Notes: generated by a model from the sequence alone, not told the origin. 38,356 nucleotides of DNA from a candidate division CSSED10-310 bacterium (GCA_016932295.1 JAFGDC010000417.1:1-38356); one strand, 5' to 3'. Counted from the stretch's first letter, positions 25,770 through 33,967 are shown. Translations and numbers: made by a program.

Positions 25770-26848
25770 CGCCCATTCCATTTCATCACACAACAGCCGG
25801 CGCACCCGGGGAAAATCTTCGCCGTGGCGACGGCCTGGCGGAACGCCCGGTACGGCGGTCCGTTCCAAATCCTTGCCAGATCAGCATTCCTGACATTTCC
25901 CATGGGGTACGAGTAACAAGGAAACACATCGCCGTACGGACCGATGTGCATCACCGTCCAGGGAGTGTCACAGTAGAACGCTTCCCGCCGAAAGACATTC
26001 TTGTAACGATTGACAAGCTCTTCGACGGGTATGTCTGGATTGAACCGAATCCTCGTGCGCGACGTCTCTGCTTCCCGAAGTTGTCGCACCATCCCGGTCA
26101 CTTCCGGGGCCGGCACTTCCTCCACCGGTGGCGGTTCATGCGCATGAGCCCGTTCACCACCCTTTTCGACACCATATGCCGATACCTGGGTATTCTCGAT
26201 CTGGAACGAGACAAGATCGGCGCCGGCCGCCGCCGCGGCATGATACAGATCGAGCAGGTGGGGGAATGTCCGGCGGCTCATCACCACCTTGACATCCACC
26301 AGGGGGAAGCGCCCGCGCTTCCCGTGCGCCACGGCGCTGATCAACGAAATGCTCCGGCGGTAGCTGCCCGGCACGCCGACCATTGCATCATGAACCGCTT
26401 CCGGTCCCTCGAGCGATACTCCCAGGGAAAGCAGCCCCTTGCCGTATATCCGGCGTGGACTCAGGTCCGGCAGGCGCCGTCCGTCGGCCGCCGTGCACAG
26501 CGTACCATTGGTGACAAGGTGAACCCGGCGCCGGCGGCATGCGAATTCCAGAAGGTCCCTGATGTCATCGCGAAGGAACGGTTCTCCCCCGGTGAAGGTG
26601 ATGATTGCATAACACGGAGTCGCTTCGATCACCCGCTGCACCTCCGCGGTTGACAACTCTTCGCGCGCACGAGATGCCGTCTGATTTCGCCAGACATTGC
26701 ACATTTCACAGCGCAGGTTACAGCGGTGCGTCAGAACCAGCGCCAGCCGCATGGGCGGAAATGCGTATCCCGCCCCCAGGCGCATGGGAAGGTAGCTGTA
26801 GAGGTCTCCAATCCGGCCATAGAGACCGGCGAGATTGACACCGCTCAT
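25766..26848 (-). CDS. SPASM-type radical SAM protein
   Basis: A 360-residue radical SAM protein without a B12 domain. The core motif is CNLRCEMC (Cys43, Cys47, Cys50) with FTGGEPFLRDD. The C-terminal region has SPASM-like cysteines (CDTPW, PCYSY, then GCAGCC near residues 349-353) that would hold auxiliary iron-sulfur clusters. The MGNVRNADLARIWN segment is characteristic of SPASM proteins. Many such enzymes modify peptides, but relatives in sugar and lipid pathways also exist. No precursor peptide gene was found nearby. The ATG shares one base with the upstream stop (TAATG). It is the third gene of the operon. Confidence 0.9.
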   Translation of the reverse strand: MSGVNLAGLYGRIGDLYSYLPMRLGAGYAFPPMRLALVLTHRCNLRCEMCNVWRNQTASRAREELSTAEVQRVIEATPCYAIITFTGGEPFLRDDIRDLLEFACRRRRVHLVTNGTLCTAADGRRLPDLSPRRIYGKGLLSLGVSLEGPEAVHDAMVGVPGSYRRSISLISAVAHGKRGRFPLVDVKVVMSRRTFPHLLDLYHAAAAAGADLVSFQIENTQVSAYGVEKGGERAHAHEPPPVEEVPAPEVTGMVRQLREAETSRTRIRFNPDIPVEELVNRYKNVFRREAFYCDTPWTVMHIGPYGDVFPCYSYPMGNVRNADLARIWNGPPYRAFRQAVATAKIFPGCAGCCVMKWNGR

Positions 26849-28299
26849 TACGAACGTCTCCTGTATTTCGATGCCAGTAGTGATTGTGCCGCGTAAAAAT
26901 ACATCTTCATGTCCTTAAAGGAATGAATGTTCCTGATCAGGTACATGATCTGCCGGGGACGCAGGTAGAACTCCCTGGTGGCCTTCATCTGCAGTTGTTT
27001 CAATTCCGCGGCGGAGCGGCCCTCGGGGGCGAAGACCGGATCGTAATCAGTGAAGCCAGCCATGGAACTGAACCGGGACCAGTCCCGGTCATCCACCAGC
27101 CCCTGGCGTTTCGCGATATCATACAGGACGGTGCCGGGGTACGGCGTAGCCAGCGAAAACTTCACGAAATCGAGAGCCAACTCCTTGGCAAACCGGATGG
27201 TGGCTAAACTGTCTTCGTAGGTCTCAGTCGGCAATCCCAGGATCAATGTGCCGCGTACCAGCAGCCCGGCTCGTTTGGCCGCGCTTGTCGCTGTCCTCAA
27301 TTGCGCCTGGTCGAGATCCTTCTGAATCAGATCGAGCAGCCGCTGCGTGCCGGTTTCTACGCCAAAGGAAACCAGCTTGCAGCCGGATCTTTTCATGGTC
27401 TTCAACAGTTCGAGATCAACCTGGTCGGCCCGTGCCGCGCACGTGTACACCAGTCGCTTGTGATACCCGCGGCGGATCAGGCCTTCGCAGATTCCCATGG
27501 TGCGATCCCGATCCACCACGAAGTTGTCGTCCAGTATGGCAAGCTGCCTGGCGCCGTAATCCCGCACCAGGATATCGACTTCCTCCAAGACGTTTTCCGG
27601 GCTGCGGTAGCGGTACTTGAATCCCGAGATCTGCCTGGCCGAACAAAAAATGCACTTGAATGGACATCCCCGCGACGTGATTATCCCACGGAGCGGCAAT
27701 GCGAAGGTCGCATCCGGTATCTGATGGTAACGTTCCATGGGAATCAGATGCAGGGCCGGAAACGGCAAGGTGTCGAGATCCTCGATGAAGGGCCGGGCCG
27801 CGGTGTGGACCACGCGGCCGTCTTCCCGGTAGGTCAAACCCGGGACGGATCCCAGTGCCTCATTGTCACTCCACGTTTTGACGAGTTCCAGGAACGTCAG
27901 TTCGCCCTCACCCCGCACCAGGACGTCCACATGAGCATCCGCCATGGTCTCCTCCGGAAGGATGGTGGGATGTATGCCGCCCATCACCACCAGGGCATCC
28001 GGTAACGTTTCTTTGGCGATGGCTGCGGTGCGATGCGCCTCCGCCGCCATGGGAGTCATGCAGGTGATGCCCACCACGTCCGGCTTATCGGCGGTGAACC
28101 GGCGACGTAACGTGGTCTCGGACATCTCCTCCACCTGACCATCGAAAATACTGACCTCGTAACCGTGCTGTTCCATGTACGAAGCCAGATATACCAAGCT
28201 TACCGGAAGCAACGACGGGGCGACCCGGCTGAGTTTGCCGTAATGCTCTTCAGCGCTGAAGCTGGGATGGATCAATAGAATCTTCGGAAGTGGACTCAC
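26848..28299 (-). CDS. Cobalamin-binding radical SAM protein
   Basis: A class B radical SAM protein of 483 residues from the GTG at 28299, which has AAGGAG 6 nt upstream; an ATG at 28329 would add ten residues but has a weaker site. The B12-binding domain (about 5-145) includes ALVVMGGIHPTILPEETM and VRGEGELTFLELV. The linker is LDTLPFPALHL. The radical SAM motif is CPFKCIFC (Cys212, Cys216, Cys219), followed by ILDDNFVVDRDR and GVETGTQRLLD. The start lies 50 bp inside the GT-C gene. It is the second gene of the operon and a paralogue of the last one (19579-21063). Confidence 0.92.
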   Translation of the reverse strand: MSPLPKILLIHPSFSAEEHYGKLSRVAPSLLPVSLVYLASYMEQHGYEVSIFDGQVEEMSETTLRRRFTADKPDVVGITCMTPMAAEAHRTAAIAKETLPDALVVMGGIHPTILPEETMADAHVDVLVRGEGELTFLELVKTWSDNEALGSVPGLTYREDGRVVHTAARPFIEDLDTLPFPALHLIPMERYHQIPDATFALPLRGIITSRGCPFKCIFCSARQISGFKYRYRSPENVLEEVDILVRDYGARQLAILDDNFVVDRDRTMGICEGLIRRGYHKRLVYTCAARADQVDLELLKTMKRSGCKLVSFGVETGTQRLLDLIQKDLDQAQLRTATSAAKRAGLLVRGTLILGLPTETYEDSLATIRFAKELALDFVKFSLATPYPGTVLYDIAKRQGLVDDRDWSRFSSMAGFTDYDPVFAPEGRSAAELKQLQMKATREFYLRPRQIMYLIRNIHSFKDMKMYFYAAQSLLASKYRRRS

Positions 28300-30214
28300 G
28301 TGTTTCTCCTTCGATGCAAGCGAAGACATCGCGGATCTCGATGCAGGTTCGGCGGTGTTCCGATTCTGGGCGGCGGATATAACTAAACACCACTTCCGCC
28401 ACCGTCACCGCCTCATCGAACTCCATCCGGCAACGATAGACATGGGTCGGGAACAGTTCGGGATCGCGCGTATCGGAAATGGTGGAATAGGCTATCACAG
28501 GACGGGACTGCCGGATCACCGCCTTGACGTCGGGCCGGTCATACGCCCATTCGCCGGTCTCGATGCCGGCATGCATCTGCAGCGTCATGTGTAGCCCCTC
28601 TCCAGTTGTGACATCAACCTGAAGCAGGGGAAATCCCTGCTCGAGTTCGTTGCTGTTGGCAGCCTGGCTCCAGAATTCCAGGGCGACGGCGGGAATGGTT
28701 GCACTTCCCGCCATGGCGGTGCGGGGAGTAGCGGGGCTGATACGGATGGGTTCACCCTCCGGACCGAGCCGCACCCGTCGTTCCGCGCCATGGTAATCGC
28801 GGGTGACCTCCAAGAATCGGTCACCATCAAATCGAATATACAGGGTCTTCTCGCCTATTCCCGCCACCGGAACGCCAACCTGGCCGATCCGCGCCTCCAG
28901 CGACTGATCTGCATACCACAACCGAAACGCCTCCCGCAACCCGTTCTGGAACACTCCTATCGGGATGCGGCGGTTGACGGGGGGATTTTCCAGTACGACG
29001 GTTGTCCCGGCAGGCAAGACCGGATGGTGACTCATCAACATGCGCTTGCAACCAAGAGCCACCCCGCCGGTATGACGCCACTCGTCCACCTGCAGCCGGG
29101 TCTCGACCAGATAAAAACCGCCCAGGACCAGCACCGTCACAAAACCCATAACCCGACCGGAGCGAGAAGTCAGTGCCGAGGTGAGGGCGAGAGCCACTAC
29201 CATGGTGAAACCGACGGACGGAATATAGAGATATTGCGGCCGACAGATATTGAGCACCGGGAGCACGGTCACCAGAACCCACAGCACGCCCAGCCGGTAC
29301 CGGCGCTGGAAGATCAGGCACACCACCAGCAAGGCTGTTCCCAGGTAAACGATGAACCAGGGGAACCCTGCGTGCCCCCCCATGGCCAGGGGGGTGATCA
29401 GCCATCCAAGGTAGAACCTCAGATAATCCAGGATGACGCCGTCGAAACGGAGATGCTTCGCCGCCCCATAGCCACCGATGCCGCCGACGATCGAGGACCT
29501 GACGAGAATGAACAGGACGAGTGTCAGGATATAACCCAGCAGGACGAGCAAACGACGGCTCGGTGGCAGGGTGCGGGCGGATCCGCATAGCAGGATCAGG
29601 AGTGCCACGGCTGGGAAGGTCGCCGCCATCTCCTTGCTCATCAGCGCCAGCCAGAAAGAGATACCCGACAACAGTACGAGCCCGAACGCGAGCCGTGAAT
29701 GGAAGGAGGCCGCCAGCAAGACGGCGGCGAGAAGGTAGAAAAACGCGCACAGGAGATCGGTTCGTCCCGAAATCCATGCCACCGCCTCCGTGTGAACCGG
29801 ATGCAGAATGAAGAAAAGCGCGGTCAACGCAGCGTTGAGACGGCTTCCGGTCAACTGCAGGGTCAACCGGTGGACCAGAAACCCGACCGCAATATGCAGG
29901 AGCAGGTTGGTCAGGTAATACCAGTATGGATCGAGGCCTGCGACGGCATAATCCACGGACCAACTCAACAGGGTCAGGGGCCGGTAAAACCCTCCCTGGT
30001 GCCGCTCCAGCAGCCAGTTGCTGCCGAGAATACGAGCCAGACCCGGTTGCAGCGAGACGGTATACAGCAGCACGAAGTCATCGGAAACGAAATAGGCGTG
30101 CAGCATCGATCCGAACGCCACGGTCGCGGCCACCGCCAGGATAACGAATACGACCAGATCGGTGCCGTTGAAACCATGCGTGAGACGCGTCCCTCCGTTA
30201 CCGACCGTGTGCAC
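28250..30214 (-). CDS. TMTC-like GT-C membrane glycosyltransferase
   Basis: A 654-residue membrane protein. About ten hydrophobic segments occupy residues 18-375; an extracytoplasmic domain of about 280 residues follows. The first loop has the Asp-Asp pair in YFVSDDF (45-46) expected for lipid-phosphosugar-dependent GT-C enzymes. The segment HPVHTEAVAWISGRTDLL is the hallmark of TMTC-type transferases. Known TMTC proteins end in TPR repeats; here that part is replaced by a beta-rich domain without TPRs. It probably transfers a sugar from a polyprenyl-phosphate donor on the outer face of the inner membrane. The GTG start at 30214 has GGAGG 6 nt upstream. It is the first gene of the operon, behind the promoter at 30251-30279. 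Confidence 0.85.
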   Translation of the reverse strand: MHTVGNGGTRLTHGFNGTDLVVFVILAVAATVAFGSMLHAYFVSDDFVLLYTVSLQPGLARILGSNWLLERHQGGFYRPLTLLSWSVDYAVAGLDPYWYYLTNLLLHIAVGFLVHRLTLQLTGSRLNAALTALFFILHPVHTEAVAWISGRTDLLCAFFYLLAAVLLAASFHSRLAFGLVLLSGISFWLALMSKEMAATFPAVALLILLCGSARTLPPSRRLLVLLGYILTLVLFILVRSSIVGGIGGYGAAKHLRFDGVILDYLRFYLGWLITPLAMGGHAGFPWFIVYLGTALLVVCLIFQRRYRLGVLWVLVTVLPVLNICRPQYLYIPSVGFTMVVALALTSALTSRSGRVMGFVTVLVLGGFYLVETRLQVDEWRHTGGVALGCKRMLMSHHPVLPAGTTVVLENPPVNRRIPIGVFQNGLREAFRLWYADQSLEARIGQVGVPVAGIGEKTLYIRFDGDRFLEVTRDYHGAERRVRLGPEGEPIRISPATPRTAMAGSATIPAVALEFWSQAANSNELEQGFPLLQVDVTTGEGLHMTLQMHAGIETGEWAYDRPDVKAVIRQSRPVIAYSTISDTRDPELFPTHVYRCRMEFDEAVTVAEVVFSYIRRPESEHRRTCIEIRDVFACIEGETRESTSEDSIDPSQLQR

Positions 30215-30250
30215 CGTGAACCTCCCCTCGTAAAGACGTAAAGATGATGA

Positions 30251-30279
30251 ATAATAGTATAGGTTGCATCACCACTCAA
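30251..30279 (-). promoter_or_regulatory. sigma70-like promoter of the nine-gene operon
   Basis: On the minus strand TTGAGT (30274-30279; 4/6), a 17-nt spacer and TATTAT (30251-30256; 5/6). They lie about 37 bp before the GTG of the GT-C gene. No other good promoter was noticed inside the downstream genes. Confidence 0.5.
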
Positions 30280-30429
30280 CCCCGCCATCAACAATGAATC
30301 CCCGCCCCGTGACCGAGAAGCGCGGCAGGCAGGGGAGTGCATCTCACATCTCATGGCTTCGTTCACGGAACGATTTGCCTGTAAAACCATCGCATCGTCT
30401 CGATGGAAACATCCCACCGCTTTTATATG

Positions 30430-30596
30430 ACGTTGCCTGGCAACGCTCCACAACGATCATTACAACTTTCGGGGTACGACCCCCAGTTCCTAACGTTGCC
30501 TGGCAACGCTCCACAACGATCATTACAACTTTCGGGGTACGACCCCCAGTTCCTCCAACGATCATTACAACTTTCGGGGTACGACCCCCAGTTCCT
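30430..30596. repeat. 63-bp tandem repeat with two hairpins, 2.7 copies
   Basis: Two full units (30430-30492 and 30493-30554 plus one base) and a third truncated unit (30556-30596). A 41-bp core is identical in all three copies: 30451-30491, 30514-30554 and 30556-30596. Each full unit holds a perfect palindrome CGTTGCCTGGCAACG (30431-30445, 30494-30508). The core contains the hairpin GGGGT-ACG-ACCCC (first copy 30471-30483), flanked by AACT/AGTT that can extend the stem. The third copy lacks the palindrome. This resembles a mobile REP-like palindromic repeat more than an operator. Confidence 0.9.
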
Positions 30597-30670
30597 CCCC
30601 ACGGTTCACCGGCCGAACCAGCCATCCCGGACGATCCTGGGCAGTCGTCTTCCGGTTGTTGATTCGAAAG

Positions 30671-31267
30671 CTACAAGTTCCGCGCCAGTAATGTCATGGT
30701 CTTGCCGTAAAACGAGAACTCGCCGCACACTGAAAAGCCAAGCCGCGCCAGTAATCGAAGCACGGCACCGTTGCCGGCGACGATGCTCACCTTGACCCGC
30801 CTGATGCCATGAAGCCGATAGCGCGCCAGGACCTCGCAGATGAGCCGCTGGGCCAGCCGGCGCCTGCGGCAACGGGGATCCACGACGATGAAGAGCATCT
30901 CCGCCTCGGCGTCGTCCAGCCGGCTGCCCCCGGCGCGGAAGTACCGGGGTGTTTCCAGCAGAAGCAGCACCCGCCGAGGCACCGCCAGGCAGGCCAACGC
31001 GGCACGCCAGGCCAGTGCGGGACCACGCCGCCGGAGTAACGAAACCGTCGTGCGCTCCGCATGGCGGGACACCATTATGAAGCCGGCGATACCGCCCTCC
31101 ACCTCGACCACCAGGCTGATCTGCCGACGATCATGCAGAATTCCGCCCAGCAGTGTCCTGATGAAACCGCTGCCAAGCTGCGCATAGAACGAGTCGTACA
31201 TGTGATCGGCGTAGAGCCCGGTGACCTGTTGGAGATCGGCGGGTACCATGTCACGAATGGAGTCCAT
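30671..31267 (-). CDS. GNAT family N-acetyltransferase
   Basis: A 198-residue protein. The acetyl-CoA loop RCRRRRLAQRLI follows the strand EMLFIVVDP, and the later VSIVAGNGAVLRLLARLGF segment is typical of the GNAT C-terminal half. Acyl-CoA-dependent N-acylation of an amine, perhaps an amino sugar or a protein N-terminus, is the family role; the substrate is not visible. The start at 31267 is chosen by homology (MDSIRDMVPADL); the ribosome-binding site is weak, and in-frame ATGs at 31276 and 31279 are alternatives. It lies between the SDR gene and the repeat region. Confidence 0.82.
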   Translation of the reverse strand: MDSIRDMVPADLQQVTGLYADHMYDSFYAQLGSGFIRTLLGGILHDRRQISLVVEVEGGIAGFIMVSRHAERTTVSLLRRRGPALAWRAALACLAVPRRVLLLLETPRYFRAGGSRLDDAEAEMLFIVVDPRCRRRRLAQRLICEVLARYRLHGIRRVKVSIVAGNGAVLRLLARLGFSVCGEFSFYGKTMTLLARNL

Positions 31268-31502
31268 GACGGGCATCATGCCAGTCCGGGCAGCGGCTGT
31301 CCAACATCCTGAATCCACCGCCCATGACAGCGAGAGGCGGTATGCCGGCTCGGAGAGCGCATTGTGCGGTTCACAGCTCTGCCCATGAAGCGATTCACCT
31401 GCCAACAACGGGTGGGCATCGCCCAGCTCTCCGGCGACACGTCACTTCATTGGTTCAAGATGCGAACGGTGGTTCCTCAGGCCGGCAGGAATTGCTCCCT
31501 GC

Positions 31503-32510
31503 TCACCCCAGCAGCCTCAGTCGTTCCATCAGTTCATCCTCTTTCGCATAGGTCTGGGCGATGTCAACCGGGGGTGGATTCGCCAACTCCCATTCGATGG
31601 TGCGGCGCAACCCTTCTTCCCAGGTCGTCGGTTCACTGTACCCCAGTTCCATCCTGATCAACGAGCTGTCCACATCGAGGTGCTGATCCACATTGAGTCC
31701 ATGTGGCTTGAATTCCGCCACGTTCCGTGGCACCTGGACGATGCGCCCGGTGAACCGCATGAGCCTGCCCAGCTCACGCACCAACCGCAGCACTTCTATG
31801 GAATGCCTTATTCCGACGTTGTATATCCGCCCGGCGGATTTTTCGTTTTCCACCGCCAGCACGATTGCATGGGCCATGTCCTCGACGTACCCGTAGGACG
31901 ACCGCCAATCGGCCAGCTCCGCACCGATCAGCAACACTTCCCGGCCGTCGGCCATGGGCTTGATATACTGATAAAACCTGTGCTGATAATCTCCCGGGCC
32001 ATACACCATCGGCATCCTGAGTATTGTCCCGCGGATCGCCGGATCGGCCAGCACCACTCTTTCCACCATTATTTTTTCGTATGTCTCCATACCGTCGGCG
32101 CGACCTTTGTACATATAGTGCCTGGTTCTCAATGACGAGAATTCGGTGACGGGAACGGATTGAATGTGCGCATCCTCGATACCCACGCACACGCCGTACG
32201 CGAGATAGACATCCTGGCTGCCGATGGTGACCATGCGGGGCGCACGATCCCGGAATACATCCATGACAGCGCTCGTGTCCTCACCACCGATCGCCATCAT
32301 GTCGACCACGACATCCGGTCGCAGGGCACGGAGCAGGGTTCGCTGCGCTGTTATCTGGAACCGGTCACCTTCGATCCACTGCGCTTCCGCTGGTAATGGA
32401 TAGCCGGTGCGGCCGCGATTGAAAACCGTCACTTCATGCCCGTGCTCGAGCAGTTCCCTGACAGCGAATCTCCCCATGAACCGAGAACCACCGATAACAC
32501 ATACGCGCAT
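31503..32510 (-). CDS. Atypical extended SDR (NAD-dependent epimerase/dehydratase family)
   Basis: A 335-residue SDR with the NAD-binding start MRVCVIGGSRFMGRFAV, the TIGSQDVY strand and LRMPMVYGPGD. Counting back from this last motif, the active-site segment is METYEKIMVER: the Lys fits, but the Tyr is two residues away from its canonical place four residues before the Lys. It resembles the CSP41-like branch of SDRs. The ATG at 32510 has GAGG 5 nt upstream and its own promoter candidate at 32563-32591. It may modify nucleotide sugars or serve a binding role. Confidence 0.85.
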   Translation of the reverse strand: MRVCVIGGSRFMGRFAVRELLEHGHEVTVFNRGRTGYPLPAEAQWIEGDRFQITAQRTLLRALRPDVVVDMMAIGGEDTSAVMDVFRDRAPRMVTIGSQDVYLAYGVCVGIEDAHIQSVPVTEFSSLRTRHYMYKGRADGMETYEKIMVERVVLADPAIRGTILRMPMVYGPGDYQHRFYQYIKPMADGREVLLIGAELADWRSSYGYVEDMAHAIVLAVENEKSAGRIYNVGIRHSIEVLRLVRELGRLMRFTGRIVQVPRNVAEFKPHGLNVDQHLDVDSSLIRMELGYSEPTTWEEGLRRTIEWELANPPPVDIAQTYAKEDELMERLRLLG

Positions 32511-32562
32511 GTTGACCTCACTGTACGCCCTGTTCTGTTCAAGGTGCCGGGCGCTCAGCCAC

Positions 32563-32591
32563 AGCATAATGCAGGGAACAAAATACGGCAA
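32563..32591 (-). promoter_or_regulatory. Putative promoter for the atypical SDR gene
   Basis: On the minus strand TTGCCG (32586-32591; 4/6), a 17-nt spacer and TATGCT (32563-32568; 4/6), about 50 bp upstream of the start codon. Confidence 0.4.
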
Positions 32592-32698
32592 TTATTGTAA
32601 GGAGAATTCCGCTGTTGTACAGTACGTTCGATCGACCGTTTCTTCCACCGGCCTTCGTCCACCGGCACTGTGAAACGCGAACCCGATCGGAGGAGTTC

Positions 32699-33967
32699 AT
32701 GCGCTGGTTGATACTACCGCTCCTGGCTCTTGGCTGCACCATCTGTCTGGCCGGATCGCCGCGGCCCCTGCCACTGCTGCCGGAAGTCATCCTGCAGCCT
32801 GGACTCGGCGGTTTGACGCAGGATGGCGACACGCGTTACCTGGCCGCCGAACAGTCCATCCAGTATCGGGTCACCTGGCGCCGCACCGGCATGATCGAGG
32901 ATGCCTCTTTCACGCCCAGGGTATTCGTCCACCTGGTGAATCGGAACGGCCACCTGGTCACTGCGGACGATCATGATCTCCCACAGACGGTGATGCACAC
33001 TTCGAACACGGTTTCCTACACCCGGTTCATCAAAGCGCCGGCAGCACACAAGGCGCGACGGCTCAGCCTTCGCATTGGTTTATACCAGGGCAAGGGCGGT
33101 GACAGGATTCCACTCCTCGACGGGGATCAACCGATCCCTTACGTCGAGACAGGACCACTCTATCTGCATGGCGGCCGGGAGATCATCTTCTTCTCCGGCT
33201 GGCATCAACCTGATCTCCTGGAAAACGGGAAACTCATACGCTGGATGAGCGGTCGGGGCGAGTGTTCATTCCGCACTCCCCGATCGAGTTGCTTTCTCGC
33301 TTTCCAGGTGGGAAGTTCCGCCACGTGCCTGCGGCAGCCGTTGCAGGTGGCCATCGATTTGAATGGCGTGCACCTGGCGGAATTGGAAGTGCCAAGCGAC
33401 GGCGCGGCGTTCACGTTGCCCATGGAAGAAGATCGGTTCGGTTCCGAGCCATGGTGCCGGCTCACTCTCACGGCGAATCAGGACTTCATTCCGCGGGACT
33501 GCCTGCCTTCATCCGAGGATGAACGCCGGCTGGCGCTCTTCGTATCGGAGATGAAGCTGGTGGACATCCGCTTCGAAACAGGCTGGCATGGTGAGGAATG
33601 CAACGGTGGTGATTGCTGGCGATGGAGCACTGGTCTGGCCGAGGTGGCCTGCTTCAATCCGAATGTCGATGCCACCCTGCTGCTGGTCGCTTCCACATCG
33701 CGCGAATGCATGACATTTCCACTGCCGGTGCAGATCCTCCTGAATGATGAACCCCTGGCCGATCTCACCATGACGGGTGCACAACTGTATGCGGCCGTAC
33801 CTGTCAGCCGGGCGGAATTCGGACCGGAACAGACCACGCGCTTCAGCATCGCCGTGGCGCGGACGTTTCAACCCGCCGCATGCTCAGGTGGCGATGATCA
33901 ACGGGAATTGGGAATCATGGTGCGACAGCTTGAGTTGTTGACGAAACCGCCGGAAGCTCCCAGGTAA
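32699..33967 (+). CDS. Secreted protein with duplicated beta-rich domain
   Basis: A 422-residue protein. The signal peptide is MRWLILPLLALGCTICLAG. A beta-sandwich-like region follows (about 25-180), then two related domains of about 110 residues (about 185-300 and 305-415). Both repeats pair a Trp/Cys-containing start with a VxIxLNxxxLAxL strand and close with a Cys-containing turn, then acidic residues and an R-x-L-[AG]-[LI] strand: CLPSSEDERRLALFV in the first, CSGGDDQRELGIMV in the second. This closing pattern resembles galactose-binding-like domains attached to glycan enzymes. The ATG has CGGAGGAG 5 nt upstream. Its 3' end overlaps the convergent SGNH gene by 53 bp. No catalytic motif was seen. 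Confidence 0.8.
   Translation: MRWLILPLLALGCTICLAGSPRPLPLLPEVILQPGLGGLTQDGDTRYLAAEQSIQYRVTWRRTGMIEDASFTPRVFVHLVNRNGHLVTADDHDLPQTVMHTSNTVSYTRFIKAPAAHKARRLSLRIGLYQGKGGDRIPLLDGDQPIPYVETGPLYLHGGREIIFFSGWHQPDLLENGKLIRWMSGRGECSFRTPRSSCFLAFQVGSSATCLRQPLQVAIDLNGVHLAELEVPSDGAAFTLPMEEDRFGSEPWCRLTLTANQDFIPRDCLPSSEDERRLALFVSEMKLVDIRFETGWHGEECNGGDCWRWSTGLAEVACFNPNVDATLLLVASTSRECMTFPLPVQILLNDEPLADLTMTGAQLYAAVPVSRAEFGPEQTTRFSIAVARTFQPAACSGGDDQRELGIMVRQLELLTKPPEAPR

Larger units (their letters stand above)
30215..30670. other. Repeat-bearing intergenic region
   Basis: A 456-bp gap between the GNAT gene and the GT-C gene. It holds the operon promoter at 30251-30279, a small hairpin (TCGTTC, 3-nt loop, GAACGA; 30359-30373) and the tandem repeat at 30430-30596. 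Frames through the repeat are open in both directions only because the 63-bp unit is a multiple of three; I do not regard them as genes. Confidence 0.6.

Noticed and set aside
30431..30445. Operator site because the palindrome resembles a transcription-factor box
   Set aside because: It occurs only as part of the repeat unit, lies about 150 bp upstream of the promoter, and no regulator gene is adjacent.
30430..30596. CRISPR array
   Set aside because: Units are directly adjacent with no unique spacers, only three copies are present, and no cas gene is in the window.
30344..30795. Two short proteins on opposite strands with repeating residues through the tandem repeat
   Set aside because: The frames stay open only because the repeat unit is 63 bp; neither has a ribosome-binding site.
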